DNA from: Ganoderma boninense
Lineage: Eukaryota > Basidiomycota > Agaricomycetes > Polyporales > Polyporaceae
Assembly (NCBI GenBank): GCA_002900995.3
Contig: CM035304.1
Coordinates: 1,595,498 to 1,659,497, forward strand
Direction of reading: 5' to 3'
DNA: 64,000 nt
Part shown: positions 46,974-58,138 of the stretch, in pieces
How positions within the stretch are numbered: the stretch's first letter is position 1
Layout: the number at the start of each line of letters is the position of its first letter
Translations under genes and position numbers: made by a program
The notes under the pieces: model-generated
Databases searched by the model: none
Told to the model about the DNA's origin: nothing
Seen by the model: only the letters and a program-made list of their open reading frames with translations

Positions 46974-47744
46974 TTATTCCTTCAAAGCTTGCAAGAATTC
47001 AGCTGTAGTCGCCATCACGAATGAATTATCAGCCCGCCAAGACGTACACCCCAGGAAGTGTTCGAGACCCACCAAGTACTCTGTTTTCGCCCGCTCCTTC
47101 ACAATGTCGGGCACCTCCGCCACGACGATCCGTAACACATCCTGCACCGAAAGGCCGGTCTCGTACTTCCAGAGGTACACGTCGTGCATCGTGGGGTTGG
47201 GTACATTCTCCATTTGCGCGGCGATGATATCTAGGTCACGACCAAATTGTCGCCGAAGCATTTGAGTGAGCCATGCGGCAGTCTAAAATCGGGACCTCGA
47301 CCATGGGTCCCCAACATGGTACTCACCCCTGCCGGTGGTCCTTGCGCGTCGCTTGGTCGAGAAATAGTTCGAATGCACCTTTTTCTTGTATCCGGGCACG
47401 ATCGCGGCAATCTCGGTGTAGGTTTGAGCTATCTCTTCGTCCGTTGGCTCCTTTCCGTCCGCGAACAACGCTGCCCGAGGGGAAGGATCGAAAGTCGTTA
47501 GATTGCACGCATAGCATGCATGATACGCGGGCGTGTGGCTAACGGCGAGAGAGGAGAAATCCTTACCCTTGCGAAGCGCGGCCGCTGCGGGGGGCAGCTG
47601 CAGCTTTGAAACCTTGACTTCGCCAGCGCGATCGATGGTGAGGTTGGTATTTTCAGCGCCGGCGGCCGTTGTGGCGGCGAGCGGTGATTCGCTTGACGCG
47701 AGCCGCGTCATCCGGACGTTGCGGGGAGTCTGGTGCTTTGGCAT
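46974..47744 (-). CDS. Homeodomain-like small protein, copy 3
   Basis: 192 aa from exons 47744-47567, 47470-47327 and 47230-46974. Both introns are 96 nt, phase 1, at the same places as in copies 1 and 2. The N-terminal 60 residues are Ala/Thr-rich and absent from the other copies. The core has RKALFADGKEPTDEEIAQTY, IAAIVPGYKKKVHSNYF and STKRRAR. V-H-S-N-Y-F-x-x-K-R-x-A-R is the closest of the three to a homeodomain recognition helix (V..WF.N.R.R). The C-terminal domain IIAAQMENVPNPTMHDVYLWKYE then VQDVLRIVVAEVPDIV matches the other copies. No frameshift. A regulatory, DNA-binding role is inferred only from the motif. Confidence 0.68.
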
Positions 47745-50700
47745 GGTGAAGGAGGGCAGAGGAATATAGGAAGGGCCGAGAGGTGAAAGGCTGAAGTTTA
47801 AATGGGGGGGATCGAGGGCGAGGGCTAGAAGTAAGACCGTTGATTGGGGAGAAATAAGGATTTACGCGCGCTGGAGCGAACCGTGCAACGACCTTCGAAG
47901 CTCGTACTGGCAGACTTAACCTCGAGCTCCGAAATCCGGCCATCCTCCCCACATATGAACCTATACCTCCATGTCATGCTTACCTCTGCACTTTACACGC
48001 ACTGCAAGACATCAGCCTACTGTTCTGTGTGGCGACCGACAATAACGCTACACGCATGCTCACAATGCCGCACCACGGCCACATTCGACTATCGGCCAAC
48101 GTCAACGTCATCAGCGAAGCCATGAATATCCGGAGCGTGTCGGATCGGTCTATACAGGCCGGCCTAGGAGAAGGGAGATGTCAGTAGTGTGGGAAGCTAC
48201 AGAGGGGTTATCTGGTCGCCTCGGGGTGAGTTCCTCCAATTCTCTTGCGACTCGACCTGGACGTGGTGGAGGTTTCCGGCCAGAAAAAGACCACACGCAT
48301 GCATTGCGTGAACTCGGCTCTTCATCTCGCGAGGATTACGCTGAACTGGAACGACTCGCCTCGCACGGTCATTCTGGATGCAACCGGAATGGGGGGCATA
48401 CCGTCTTGATGAATTTTGGGCATCAGCGATGCAGGGGCTGTTTCGAGCACGCACAGAGGGCTTGCGTCAAATACTTGAGGTTCCATCCCATTAGGCCGAG
48501 CGGGCAACCTGTCAAGCCTTTGCTACGCTCTTGCTGACCCCGTGTTGCGGAGTTTGTCGACAACGCGACAACGCCCTGTTCTGCTTCGAAGCTTGAACGG
48601 AATCTGGTCTGAATAGATCTTATCTATAGGATTCAAACGTGACCTGCTCTGGACTGAGGCTTTGTAATGTACACCCAAAAGCCAAAGATACTACGCTACC
48701 TTGGGATAGCCGAGTCTCAGATGGCGTCACATGGACTATACCGGCTGCTTGAGCGTGAGACGCCGCGCAGCCTGCATAACCCATGGTCTTCCATCCCCCT
48801 CTCGGCGGACTCCCTCCAAGCTTCTTCGATCGAACCCGCGGAAACTGCACAGAAACGGGAAAGCAGAGTAGTCGAGGTCGTATTCTTGCTCTCCGAGCCA
48901 AGCGCACGGCGAAATGTGAATAGGGCCGTCAATAGGGAGTGTTGGGCGCAGGTTGAGCACGCTGGCCAGACTTCTGCACAGAAGTCGAGGAGAACTATAC
49001 CTTACTAAAAGCCATAGTCGGGAGGATGGCCCTGCAGACCCAGTGATTAACAAACCAGGGATGACAGTCTGCACATCATGGTCGGGAAGAGAGAACCCAC
49101 TTTTGGACAAGGAGCGAGACCGAGTGGAGATCGGTTTGTCCTGTAAACACGTTTTAAGGTCGAGAATGAACAAGTCGCATAGTGCAGATGTGCTTAGGCG
49201 ACGTCAAATGCGCACTGTCGAATCCACACGCTCACCATCTCGGTCCTGCTCAAACCCGTGAACTGGGTGCAGAATGACTTGGTCGCCACCGGGAGCGAAT
49301 TGAATACGTTCTAGGCCTCTGTGTACGAACATTTTGCAGTTACTTGAGGACTTGAAGCCTGTCGAGACAGTCTAGAAGTCAGGTCAGAATGCATGCCCGC
49401 CGAGCGCGACTTGTCGTAGAATGTACGGACATTACGTATGCCCCATGGGCAGTCAACTCGTGCTTGTACTTGGAACTGCTTCGTGGATACAGATTCAGAT
49501 TCCAGTACAAGTAATTTGAAGTGAGCTCATAACTATTCCCAGATAAAATTTATCGCTCCCTGTGGATTAGGCGCACATCGAAGCGAGAACAAGTGCTGAT
49601 AGTTGACAGAACCCCGCTGACCATCATGGCAAATCGCGGAATACGAGAATGCACGCCTCGGTGAACGCCCCGAGACACAGCATCGTCACAATGGTCAACA
49701 GAACGCGAAGGACATAGACTCGGGACGACGGGCGAACGATCGGGGAAACGTTCCACGTCGGTAACACGAACGACTCCTCCCACCAAGTACAGACCAATAG
49801 GACGAGATATCGTACCTGAGTACCAAAAACCCTCGAGGGCAAATCTGGTCCACGGGGCATGCTCTCCGGGTTGAGCGTGCAAACACTGCCAGCACGCCCC
49901 TCTCACCGCCATCCGGATCCAAAACCGTTTCTACTGGACGACTGCGCGGAGAAAGCTAGTCAGCACCACGAGCATACACAGAAGTTACTCACCTGGTAAC
50001 GGAGGGCCGATCGATCAAGAACGACTGGGTTTGCAGTAGACGCACCTGTGTTACTGTAGCTCGAGCTTTCACCCACTTCCCCGTTGCTCGAGGCAGAGGG
50101 GCCGACGCGAATGGCACGACGTGCGAGCGTCCGGAAGGTCGAACGGTGAGAATATGATGCCACGCCCGTTGGAAACGGAGGGCATCGGCACCGCCGCCGC
50201 TTGCTAACCTTTGGGCCTGGAGCTTGCGGAGGTGTTTCCAACCTGCGCGCCGGTCGATACGATGGTCGCCCTCGAGAGTCGGGACGCATCGCACTACTTA
50301 TCCTGGGCGGGACGGATGAGGGCTTCGCTGCTGGCCTCTCTTGAAGGGGAAGTCGAGGTCTGGTTCAGATCAACCGTCTGGGTCGCCCACGAGTGAGCCA
50401 TGTCGTGGACTCGCGATCACCCGGCGCAGCGCACCACCTGGGGGGTGGAGCGCCCGCCGGCCTCTCCCTTCACCATTCCTGGCGAGGAAACGGTCAGAAG
50501 TATTTTACCTGTTAGTGTTTCAAACACCCGGCCAGCACGCCTGCAAAGCGTCTGAACTTGAATCCACGAAGAAGAGGACAGCACAGCGATTGGACACCGA
50601 TCGAGAAGACAGCCCGCCCGAGTCGACTTGCATAATGTTGTATTTCCTGTCTTCAGAATATCATATATCAAGACCCGGCCGTGTCGCGGCACATCCGGTC

Positions 50701-52419
50701 TCTGCGACTTTCGGATGAACGGCGGAACACCCGCAACGTCCCGCAACCCAAGCCCCAAGGAGTTTCGCACGTCTGTTGCACAACGGCTGTATTCCCCGTG
50801 TTCATGGAGGTTGGGGCCTCCTTTTATTATGCACAAGGAGGGTCTTCTTAAGGAGCATTTCATCGAAAGCGGGAAATCTACCCAGGGCGAGGATAGCGGA
50901 GCTTCATGGAGGTGATTCGGCGTTGGAACTTGCAGTTATTCCGGTAGATTTAATATCGGGGGACGCAGTTTTACTTCGCATGACATGCGATTCGCTGATC
51001 GTCAAAAGAAGATGCATGCTGGAAAAAAGGCGAGCCATGTTCGAACTGCTACTGCATGGATTTCTCGAGTCGAGGTAGTACATTCCACCATTCTTCCACC
51101 GCTCATCGGAGTCGGAGTCAACATTTCGGTCCATTGGGCATGTCCGTCTTCGCACGATCACGTGGTCACATTGCGGCGATGGGACAACTTTCCCCAGTCT
51201 CCGACTTCTCGAAGACCGGGGGCACACTGCCTAGCATCAGGCAGTTATGCGAGGGCGTACGACGGGACTGTGGTAATATATGCCCATCAAAGCCTGTGTC
51301 TTGCCCATCAAGGCTGTCAGGCTCACTAGCCAGGCACCCTGCGTAGGTCGCAATGCCAATGCATAAGCGTATATAAGACAGTGACACCGAACTCCCAGTG
51401 GAGTTGGCTGAAAATCGCGCCTGGGCCAGTTGCGTACGAGGCTGAGTATAACTCAAGCTGTCGCGATGATTGAAGCGGCGGGGACGTTGCGTCGACGCGA
51501 GTGATGATCCCAGCATGGCCGCGAGAGGCAGGCACCACGCAGGACAGTGGACTAGGACCGCCAAGCGCTATTCATGGGCTGGACGTTCCCGGGTGTTTCT
51601 CGATCTACGAAGTGGACATTGTTCACTATCAGCGATGTGTAAGATGCAGAACGCCAACAAAATTGGCATACCGAAAGACGACGAGGTCATCGCAGGAAAG
51701 GGAGCTGCAGGAGTTCTAGGAAGCACCGATTGCGATGTAAAACACCAGTTGTGAAGAGATATAGTTCCAGGATGGGGGGCCTGGTGGGTTGATTCTTACA
51801 GTCACCATGTCAAGAACCAATACGGTCCTTGAACTAGATGCGGAAGAAAGGAGGTTGGAGGCAGTTGCTTGTTTTCACTGTATCATCCGCTCAGCAGCAC
51901 GATTGTGTGAGGTAAAGTGTGCACTCACAGTAATGCTGAGGCCTGAAGCCAAAGGGCCTTCAGAGAGAGAGAGCAAACCAGTGGGGCGAGTCCGGGAGCG
52001 GTCGACACCTGCATCCTGGTCCATGGCGCCCACAGGGGCATGTTGGGACCCGATGGGGTCGACACCACCATCATGGTCCATGCCATCTGGAAGGGATTCC
52101 AGGTTCACTTCAAAGTTTGGACCCATGTCCTATGGCACCTAACGAAAACAAGCACTTGTTATTACGTGGTACTTCCTGAATCGCGCCAGCACCTGCCCAG
52201 AATGATGACGTCGATCAGCATACCTAGCGACACAATTCATCACGACATACTCACAGAATCTCGTATCCGCTCTCCATACGATGCTCTTCCCAGTCATATG
52301 GCACGTTAGCCCCACCCTACACAGTCCCACCAAAGCCAGTCAGCTTTACCCGCACCGCCGTCGAAGTCTCAAGTGAGCACATACCAAATGCCCATCACCC
52401 CCCGCCTTCCCGAGCACGC
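47745..52419. other. Long gene-poor stretch, 4.7 kb
   Basis: Both strands carry only short overlapping frames without splice partners or recognisable motifs. A hydrophobic minus-strand run near 49690-49630 (VLRVLLTIVTMLCLGAF) could be one helix of a decayed membrane protein. I saw no terminal inverted repeats or reverse-transcriptase or transposase motifs. Confidence 0.45.
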
Positions 52420-53228
52420 TCACCCCTCAACCACAGCCCGCGCATGGAACAGCGCCTCCTCCCCCCGCGCTCGCACCCGCGCCTCGACAGGCCGCCTCCC
52501 CTCCGGAACTGCCCGTGCGCCGCGACGACCCACTCCATCGTCCGCGGGTCGAACGGCAGGAGCAGCGTCGTGCCCTCGTGCTCAACCTCCTCGCCACCAT
52601 ATGAGACGCGCGGCACGAGCCGGCTTTGTGGCTCGACGCAGGTTTTGCACGAGTGCAGCCCCTCCTTGAACGCGGCGAGCCCAATGAACACAGATGACCC
52701 GTCGTGGTCGACCACGGGCACGACGCCCGCTTTCGTCCATGGGAAGCGCGTGCTTGACACGTCGGTTCAGATCCTCAGCGAGTGCACGGATGGCATGGGC
52801 AGGGTCCGATGAGAGGACGGCGGGAAGTCTAGATCTGCGTCGGACGACGGCGACGGCGAGGTGTCCCGGCAGGGCTGTGGGTGGCGCTTGGGGACCTGGA
52901 CCTGTGGTTTTAAGGCGGAGGAGCTGGAGGCGGTCGTGGTGCCACAGGCACCGTTAGAGGTCTCGAGAGGTGCCGTGTCGTACTCGGGGTAGAGGCGGAG
53001 GAGCTGCTCGAGTGTCTGCTGCCTACGGCAAACAGGGCACGATATGCCCATCCCACCACCCGAACGCAACACCCTCCTGTGTTCTCCCATCCTTCCGGGC
53101 AAGCCACGCTATGCGGAGCGCGAATTGCCGGGTCGAGTATTCTGAGCAGGGAACGTGGCCGCAAGTGGTGGATAGGGCGATTTTTCTTTCTCAAGAGCGA
53201 GGCAAATGGCGCAGATGAGCGAAGACAT
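52420..53228 (-). CDS. RING-finger protein with DM9/DUF3421-like tail, frame broken by five single-base indels
   Basis: Starts MSSLICAICLALEKEK at 53228. The RING pattern is CAIC, CGHVPC and CPVCRRQQTLEQLLRLYP, so an E3 ubiquitin ligase is likely. A Ser/Pro linker follows, then a helix (AIRALAEDLNRRVKHALPMDE). The C-terminal domain is VVDHDGSSVFIGLAAFKEG, RVSYGGEEVEHEGTTLLLPFDPRTMEWV, whose YGG-E pattern recalls DM9/DUF3421. The protein would end PEGRRPVEARV, HARAVVEG. Reading it whole requires: add one at 53163-53164, drop one at 53052-53054, add one at 52822-52824, drop one at 52731-52733, add one at 52505-52506. All lie in 2-4 nt homopolymers. No nonsense substitution is seen. It may be a pseudogene or an error-rich consensus. 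A GTGAGC at the last codons leaves a further exon possible. Confidence 0.55.
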
Positions 53229-54385
53229 GACGATATGAGGTCTGCGATATGGTGAAGGGGCCGTGCTTGGCGTTGCTGGGCGAGGATAAGCTCGACCCCT
53301 TAAAACCTCTCGGATAATTGATTTCTGACCTTGCTCGTGGTAATACAATGTCTCCGGGACGGGAGAGCCCTGTACTACGAAGATAAGGGGGATGAAGTGA
53401 GCACGACGTAAGGAATCAGCCTTAACTCACCGAAGACAAAGCGTGAAAATTTAAAAACAATTGCTGCAGATGACCCCGCATACATCCTTGACAAAGGTGG
53501 GTAAAAAGTCGGTCAATATAAGGATACAGCATCTTGTGCATTGCTGTCCGGGTAGTCAGGCGAGCAAGAAGGGTAAAAGTTGGACAATAGAAGACGAGGC
53601 CAAGAAGAGATGGCCAAAAGATCTAGATCTTCAACGGAATGCTTACCACGATTGCCCTTAGTGCATGCCTCACAACCCCTAAGGCCTCAATTCCCATTCG
53701 ACCTGTCGACTTTACAACTAGCGGAGCTTTCGCGCTTCGTCCGTATCAGCCCATGGGTGTTGTGGAAGAGACCAGGAAGCTCGATGGAGGGCGGTGGCCA
53801 GAGGCAGTCGACACGCAAGTTTGGGGGACAGAAAAGAGCAGTGTGATCAGGGAACAGGAATGGCCGGTATGTTCATGAGCGAATGCAGGCATCCGATTCA
53901 TTGGACGTCTGAGGAGGCCGATTACGTAAATATAATGGTGCTTAGTTGTCCACATTCGAACGACATTCGGAGAGCTTGTGATCGCTGCTACTTCGCTGCT
54001 CCGAGTCGGTGGTCAACAAGAATCTGGTGTGAAAATTCAAGTTACTGTAAGTACATCCGTCAACCGTAGCCCCCCTTGGATCCAACATTGAGATCTAGAA
54101 ATTCAAATTGCCCTCCAAGTTGCCCCGAGTAGTACTTGAAGTTTCAAGTTCAATATCAGAGAACCGTGACCTTCGGAGTAAGCAGCAGCCAGCTTGCTTT
54201 GGACCTATGCCTTGGTCGGTGAGGAATGCGCGTCCGTAACACGAGACTGACTCCATAGCATCTCATCGTATCACAGTGACACAGGATCAAATGACATCGC
54301 AAACGTGAACCCACAGGCATGAAACGTCGTCACGGTCTATCGTCCTTCATGGTCCAACATGACCACCCACAACCCTCCGCCACAT
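53229..54385. other. Intergenic stretch
   Basis: Promoter side of the RING gene and 3' flank of the 54386 gene. No coding frame is supported. Confidence 0.5.
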
Positions 54386-56185
54386 CTACTTCTCTCCAAC
54401 GCCTGGAACCATAATCACTTCCTGAGCGGCCACCGCGTCGTCCATGTCGATCCACTTGCGCAGGACTCCAGCAGAGACCTCGGGGTTTGCCACACTGAGA
54501 TCAATGGGGACCTTAGTAGAGGTGTAGCCAGCGCGACCCTCGCGAACAATTTTGAAGGAAAATTGGACATTCGTGCTGCTACCTTGCAGCTCGAGTTTCC
54601 CGCGCGGGTTGTCGAGGAGACTGTTGAGGTACATGCCGTAGTAGTGGTAACCTTGATACCTGGAACCAGATTAGCCTCGAATAATCCAACCACTAGAAAG
54701 CGCATCATGCATACCTATTGCCAGCAGCTGGTGTGGACGCGGAGGATTGAGCTTTTAGGACTGTTTTATGCATCACCATGAGACCTACTAGCAACCATGC
54801 TACCATCCGCGAGTCCGACGTTCTGAAATTCGAGTCAACATCTCATTTCATTATTGTCGATCCAAATAGGCTTACCTGGACGTAGTCGACTATATCGGTG
54901 TGAACGGTTCTGACGCGGATAAGCGTCACTTTCTCGAATGGTTCAACACTGGTTTATAGATCAGCGACGAAGACGCACAAATTCAAGATACGATACGCCG
55001 ATGTCGAAGTCTTAGTACTCGAATATGAAGGAGTGAGCATACATCTGGGTCTCCTCCCTGCTCACGGTAGTGGATGATTCCGTAGAGATGCTGAGGTCTA
55101 TGCCAGACTCAGCTACATTCACAATGGTAATGTGGGTGTCAAGCTTGATAGATCCTGGTTCACAGTGTTCCGACGTCAATGAATGAATCATGGCAAGGAC
55201 TGTCAACGACATACTGCTCGAAACCACGGATAGGCTCACAGAGGTTCTATTGATCCATCCCTCGAACCAATTATCCCGGAAGGGTTTATCGTTCTCCGTG
55301 TTGTCGTAGGACCATGCCATCTCTTCGTGCACAACTGTTTGGGGTCTTCGTCTAGCGATATATGAGCTCCCTATGAGCGCGTTGTAGGACCACCATCTGG
55401 ACTGAGTCTGAGTATCGTGGTATGGTAAACGAGAGGGTGATGCCATTGCCCGTGGACGTACTGGTAAGTCTTTGCGATGCCCTCGTTGAGGTGCATGTCG
55501 TCCTCGCTACGCATGGTGCCGCCGCGTAGAGCGTTAGCTCTGTCGAAGACGCTGCGTATGGGCCACATCAGGAAAAAACAGCTTGCCTACGTCGGCCTCT
55601 GTAGCCTCTGTAGCCACAGAGCGCGCGTAGACAAGTCCCATATGTATAGAGCGCCGTACCTGTGTGCGGCATCTACGTAGTCCTCTGTAGAACTCCTGTA
55701 GATGGCCATAAACACCAGTACTATCCTATAATCACGCAGATCAAGAGGTAATGAAAGAAAACCGAATGTCATTGGAACACAGTACACTAATACATGATAT
55801 CTATGGTTACGCTGCGTCAGCTGATAGCTCCTGGAGGCTCATTCTACCCAGGATCCCCGACACCAAGCATGGCGGGCGCACAGCGCACCCGAAAAGACTC
55901 ACTCACGCACCTTGTTGAGCCGTGCTTACTACTGACCTACCTCGTTGTTATAGGGATGGGCGGAGATAACCTGTCGAGGTCTTCATCCCAGCGCCGCTGC
56001 ACCCCATAATGCCGTTCCCGAGCATCTTCTGAAAACATCGAGGCGCAGAGAGTGGCGGGAGAAAACAAATCGACAACGCACCTAGCACCAAGCTCCTTTC
56101 GAGAAGAGGACAGACGTAACTCACCTGACCATCCCGCTGCTTGATGGTGGGTACGAGACTCAATGAAAAGCTCACCGGCATTCAT
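54386..56185 (-). CDS. Uncharacterised eight-exon gene
   Basis: A chain of exons with matching phases gives 318 aa: 56185-56125, 56028-55971, 55725-55660, 55539-55462, 55351-55043, 54948-54876, 54822-54785 and 54659-54386. The last five are convincing. They include AWSYDNTENDKPFRDNWFEG, NRTSVSLSVVSSSMSLTVLAM (a possible membrane helix), SIKLDTHITIVNVAESG, VEPFEKVTLIRVRTVHTDIV, GYHYYGMYLN and a C-terminus ending VPGVGEK. The first three exons are less certain: the donor GTTATC at 55970 is weak and the next intron is 245 nt. The protein looks beta-rich after one hydrophobic segment. I do not recognise the family. A coding segment upstream (57306-56986) could belong to it or to a neighbour. Confidence 0.5.
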
Positions 56186-56985
56186 GTTGTTGACAGTTCT
56201 ATCTCAAGCCCAAGCTGCAACCTGTGCGACATCCAATGTGAGCAGCCAGAGCACAAGAAACACTCACATGCATCTGAAGTTGAAATCCCGCACAGGTACA
56301 AACCCAGCGCCGGCTCACGCGAAAGGATTCAAGACTTACCGCGGAGGGAAAACTGAATAAATCCAGCCTGCGTCGACGGTTTGGGCTGGAGATAGGCACG
56401 TGGAAGTGGATGTCGAAGAGGCATGTAAATGCCCGGCTAGAATGTTGGTGAACGGTCGTCGGCAGCAGGGAGGGCACCGGGGGTCACAGTGGATTAGCAA
56501 ACAAGACGGGGTGAGAATCTGGCCAACAGGGCTCTGGATTGCTCCTAAGACGAGTACAGGAGACGGTTGCGCCACAGGTAAGAGGAGTAAGGGAAGGTTG
56601 AGAGCATAGGGTTGCCGTCGGCAGTGGAACGAGAGGGAAGAACGAGGGAAAGGAACGAGGCGCAGCTGCCAGCAAGGCGCAGATGATTGGGCGGCAACTG
56701 CGAGCGCCCGATTCAGGGCAGGCTGATGAAAACTTGTACTCTCCCTCGACCCTCGTCGGTTCCTCCTTCTCTGTCAAATGGTCAGCGCACCGTAGACGGA
56801 GATATTCAAGCTTACTTGAGGGTCAAATGTCATGTTGCACATCTTCCCTTGACATTTAAGGCTTACTTATGACTATGCTCTCTAACGACATTTTGGGGCT
56901 GAATCTACAGGCACTACTTGGCGCTACAGCGCGCTACAGAGTCCCACACCAGAGGTACGTAGTTTACGAAAGCTCCATAGCTCAC

Positions 56986-57306
56986 CATGGTGGCTATGTA
57001 CGAAATGCCTTTTTCATCTGGCAGATCCTCCCAGGTGGTCTTGACGTTCGGCATATAGATGAAGTACCGCTCAGCAAGTTCGGAAGTAGATGCGGATAGC
57101 CAGTGCTCGATTTTATAAACCACGGCGCCAACCGTACGCGCTCCAGCCTCTACAGGGAAAATCGATGAGTGATAGAACTGTATATTTCCATCATACCTCA
57201 TTCGGTCAGCCGCTTGGTCTTCTATAGATACGTTAAGCGCATCCTCGTCACGTTGATCTGTATCGTAAGAGCTGAGAAATCGCGGGATCCACAGAAGAGC
57301 AACCAA
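56986..57306 (-). CDS. Coding segment of an unresolved gene
   Basis: Reads about 107 residues with good coding character (e.g. DQAADRMRYDGNIQFYHSS, VGAVVYKIEHWLSA, KTTWEDLPDEKGI) and ends ATG-GTGAGC at 56986/56985, a strong donor. No ATG with context was found on its 5' side, and the following exon is unclear. Short stretches at about 56836-56810 and 56777-56690 could continue it. Partial gene or relic; family not recognised. Confidence 0.35.
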
Positions 57307-57310
57307 TGTC

Positions 57311-58138
57311 CATGTTGGGGTGTATTATAGACTTCAGGACAGGATGCGCTTAGAATGCATTCAAAACTTCTTCATACGGAGCGCCTGAACCGCTTGTCTA
57401 GAAATCGGCCTGCCTGCAGTCTGCATGATTGAGCACCAGTACGCACGCTCCCGTTTCACGGCAGTGCATACGGTAGAGAAGTTGCTACAAGAATAGCTTG
57501 TACGTACCATGCAAGGTCGTACATTTGCCTCTGTTGACCCCATGGAGCTATTGATAGGCCAAAAGACTAGCTGGGCGGAGCGCGGATCCACAGACCGTCT
57601 TGAGAAGAGACACGGGAGGAAACCTGTATTGCGTTTTGGTGCCTTCTATCTTGCGCACTATGGGCACGAAATGGGTCCTGCGGTTCTATGCCAGCCTAAA
57701 TCGCTGAGCCAGAAGTCAAGTCCCGCAATTTGGGGTGCTGCGCTTCAAATCGACCAAACATCCTTCCGAACATGTTTTCCTCGTGTGTGCCACGAGTCTG
57801 GGCACCACACCCTCTGGTCGGCCAACGCGGAGCATGGAACGTTGTCATCGGTAGGTACATCACCGGGAAGGTGCCTGGACGTGTCTGAGGTCCTAGTCAG
57901 GTCAGTTCAGGTCCGCCCGAGAGCTTTAGGTTCTCAGGCATGATGATGCACAGACGAGCGGTCGACCATTACGGCCTTCTTCCGATTCGTGGAGGTCGAT
58001 TTATGCGGGGAGATTCTGCTGAGGAACACTGCCTACCAAACACATCGGTCCTACACTCTAGTATTATAAAAAGTGTAATCGCACGCCGATCCTGGTCAAC
58101 ACTCTGCCAAATCGATCGGCAGAAACCCGCACTCACAG
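57311..58138. other. Intergenic stretch
   Basis: Between the unresolved segment and the QNG1 stop. The frames here are short and unsupported. Confidence 0.5.

Noticed and set aside
49624..49922. Overlapping minus-strand frames with one hydrophobic run
   Set aside because: Hydrophobicity alone in one frame, no start context, no splice partner.
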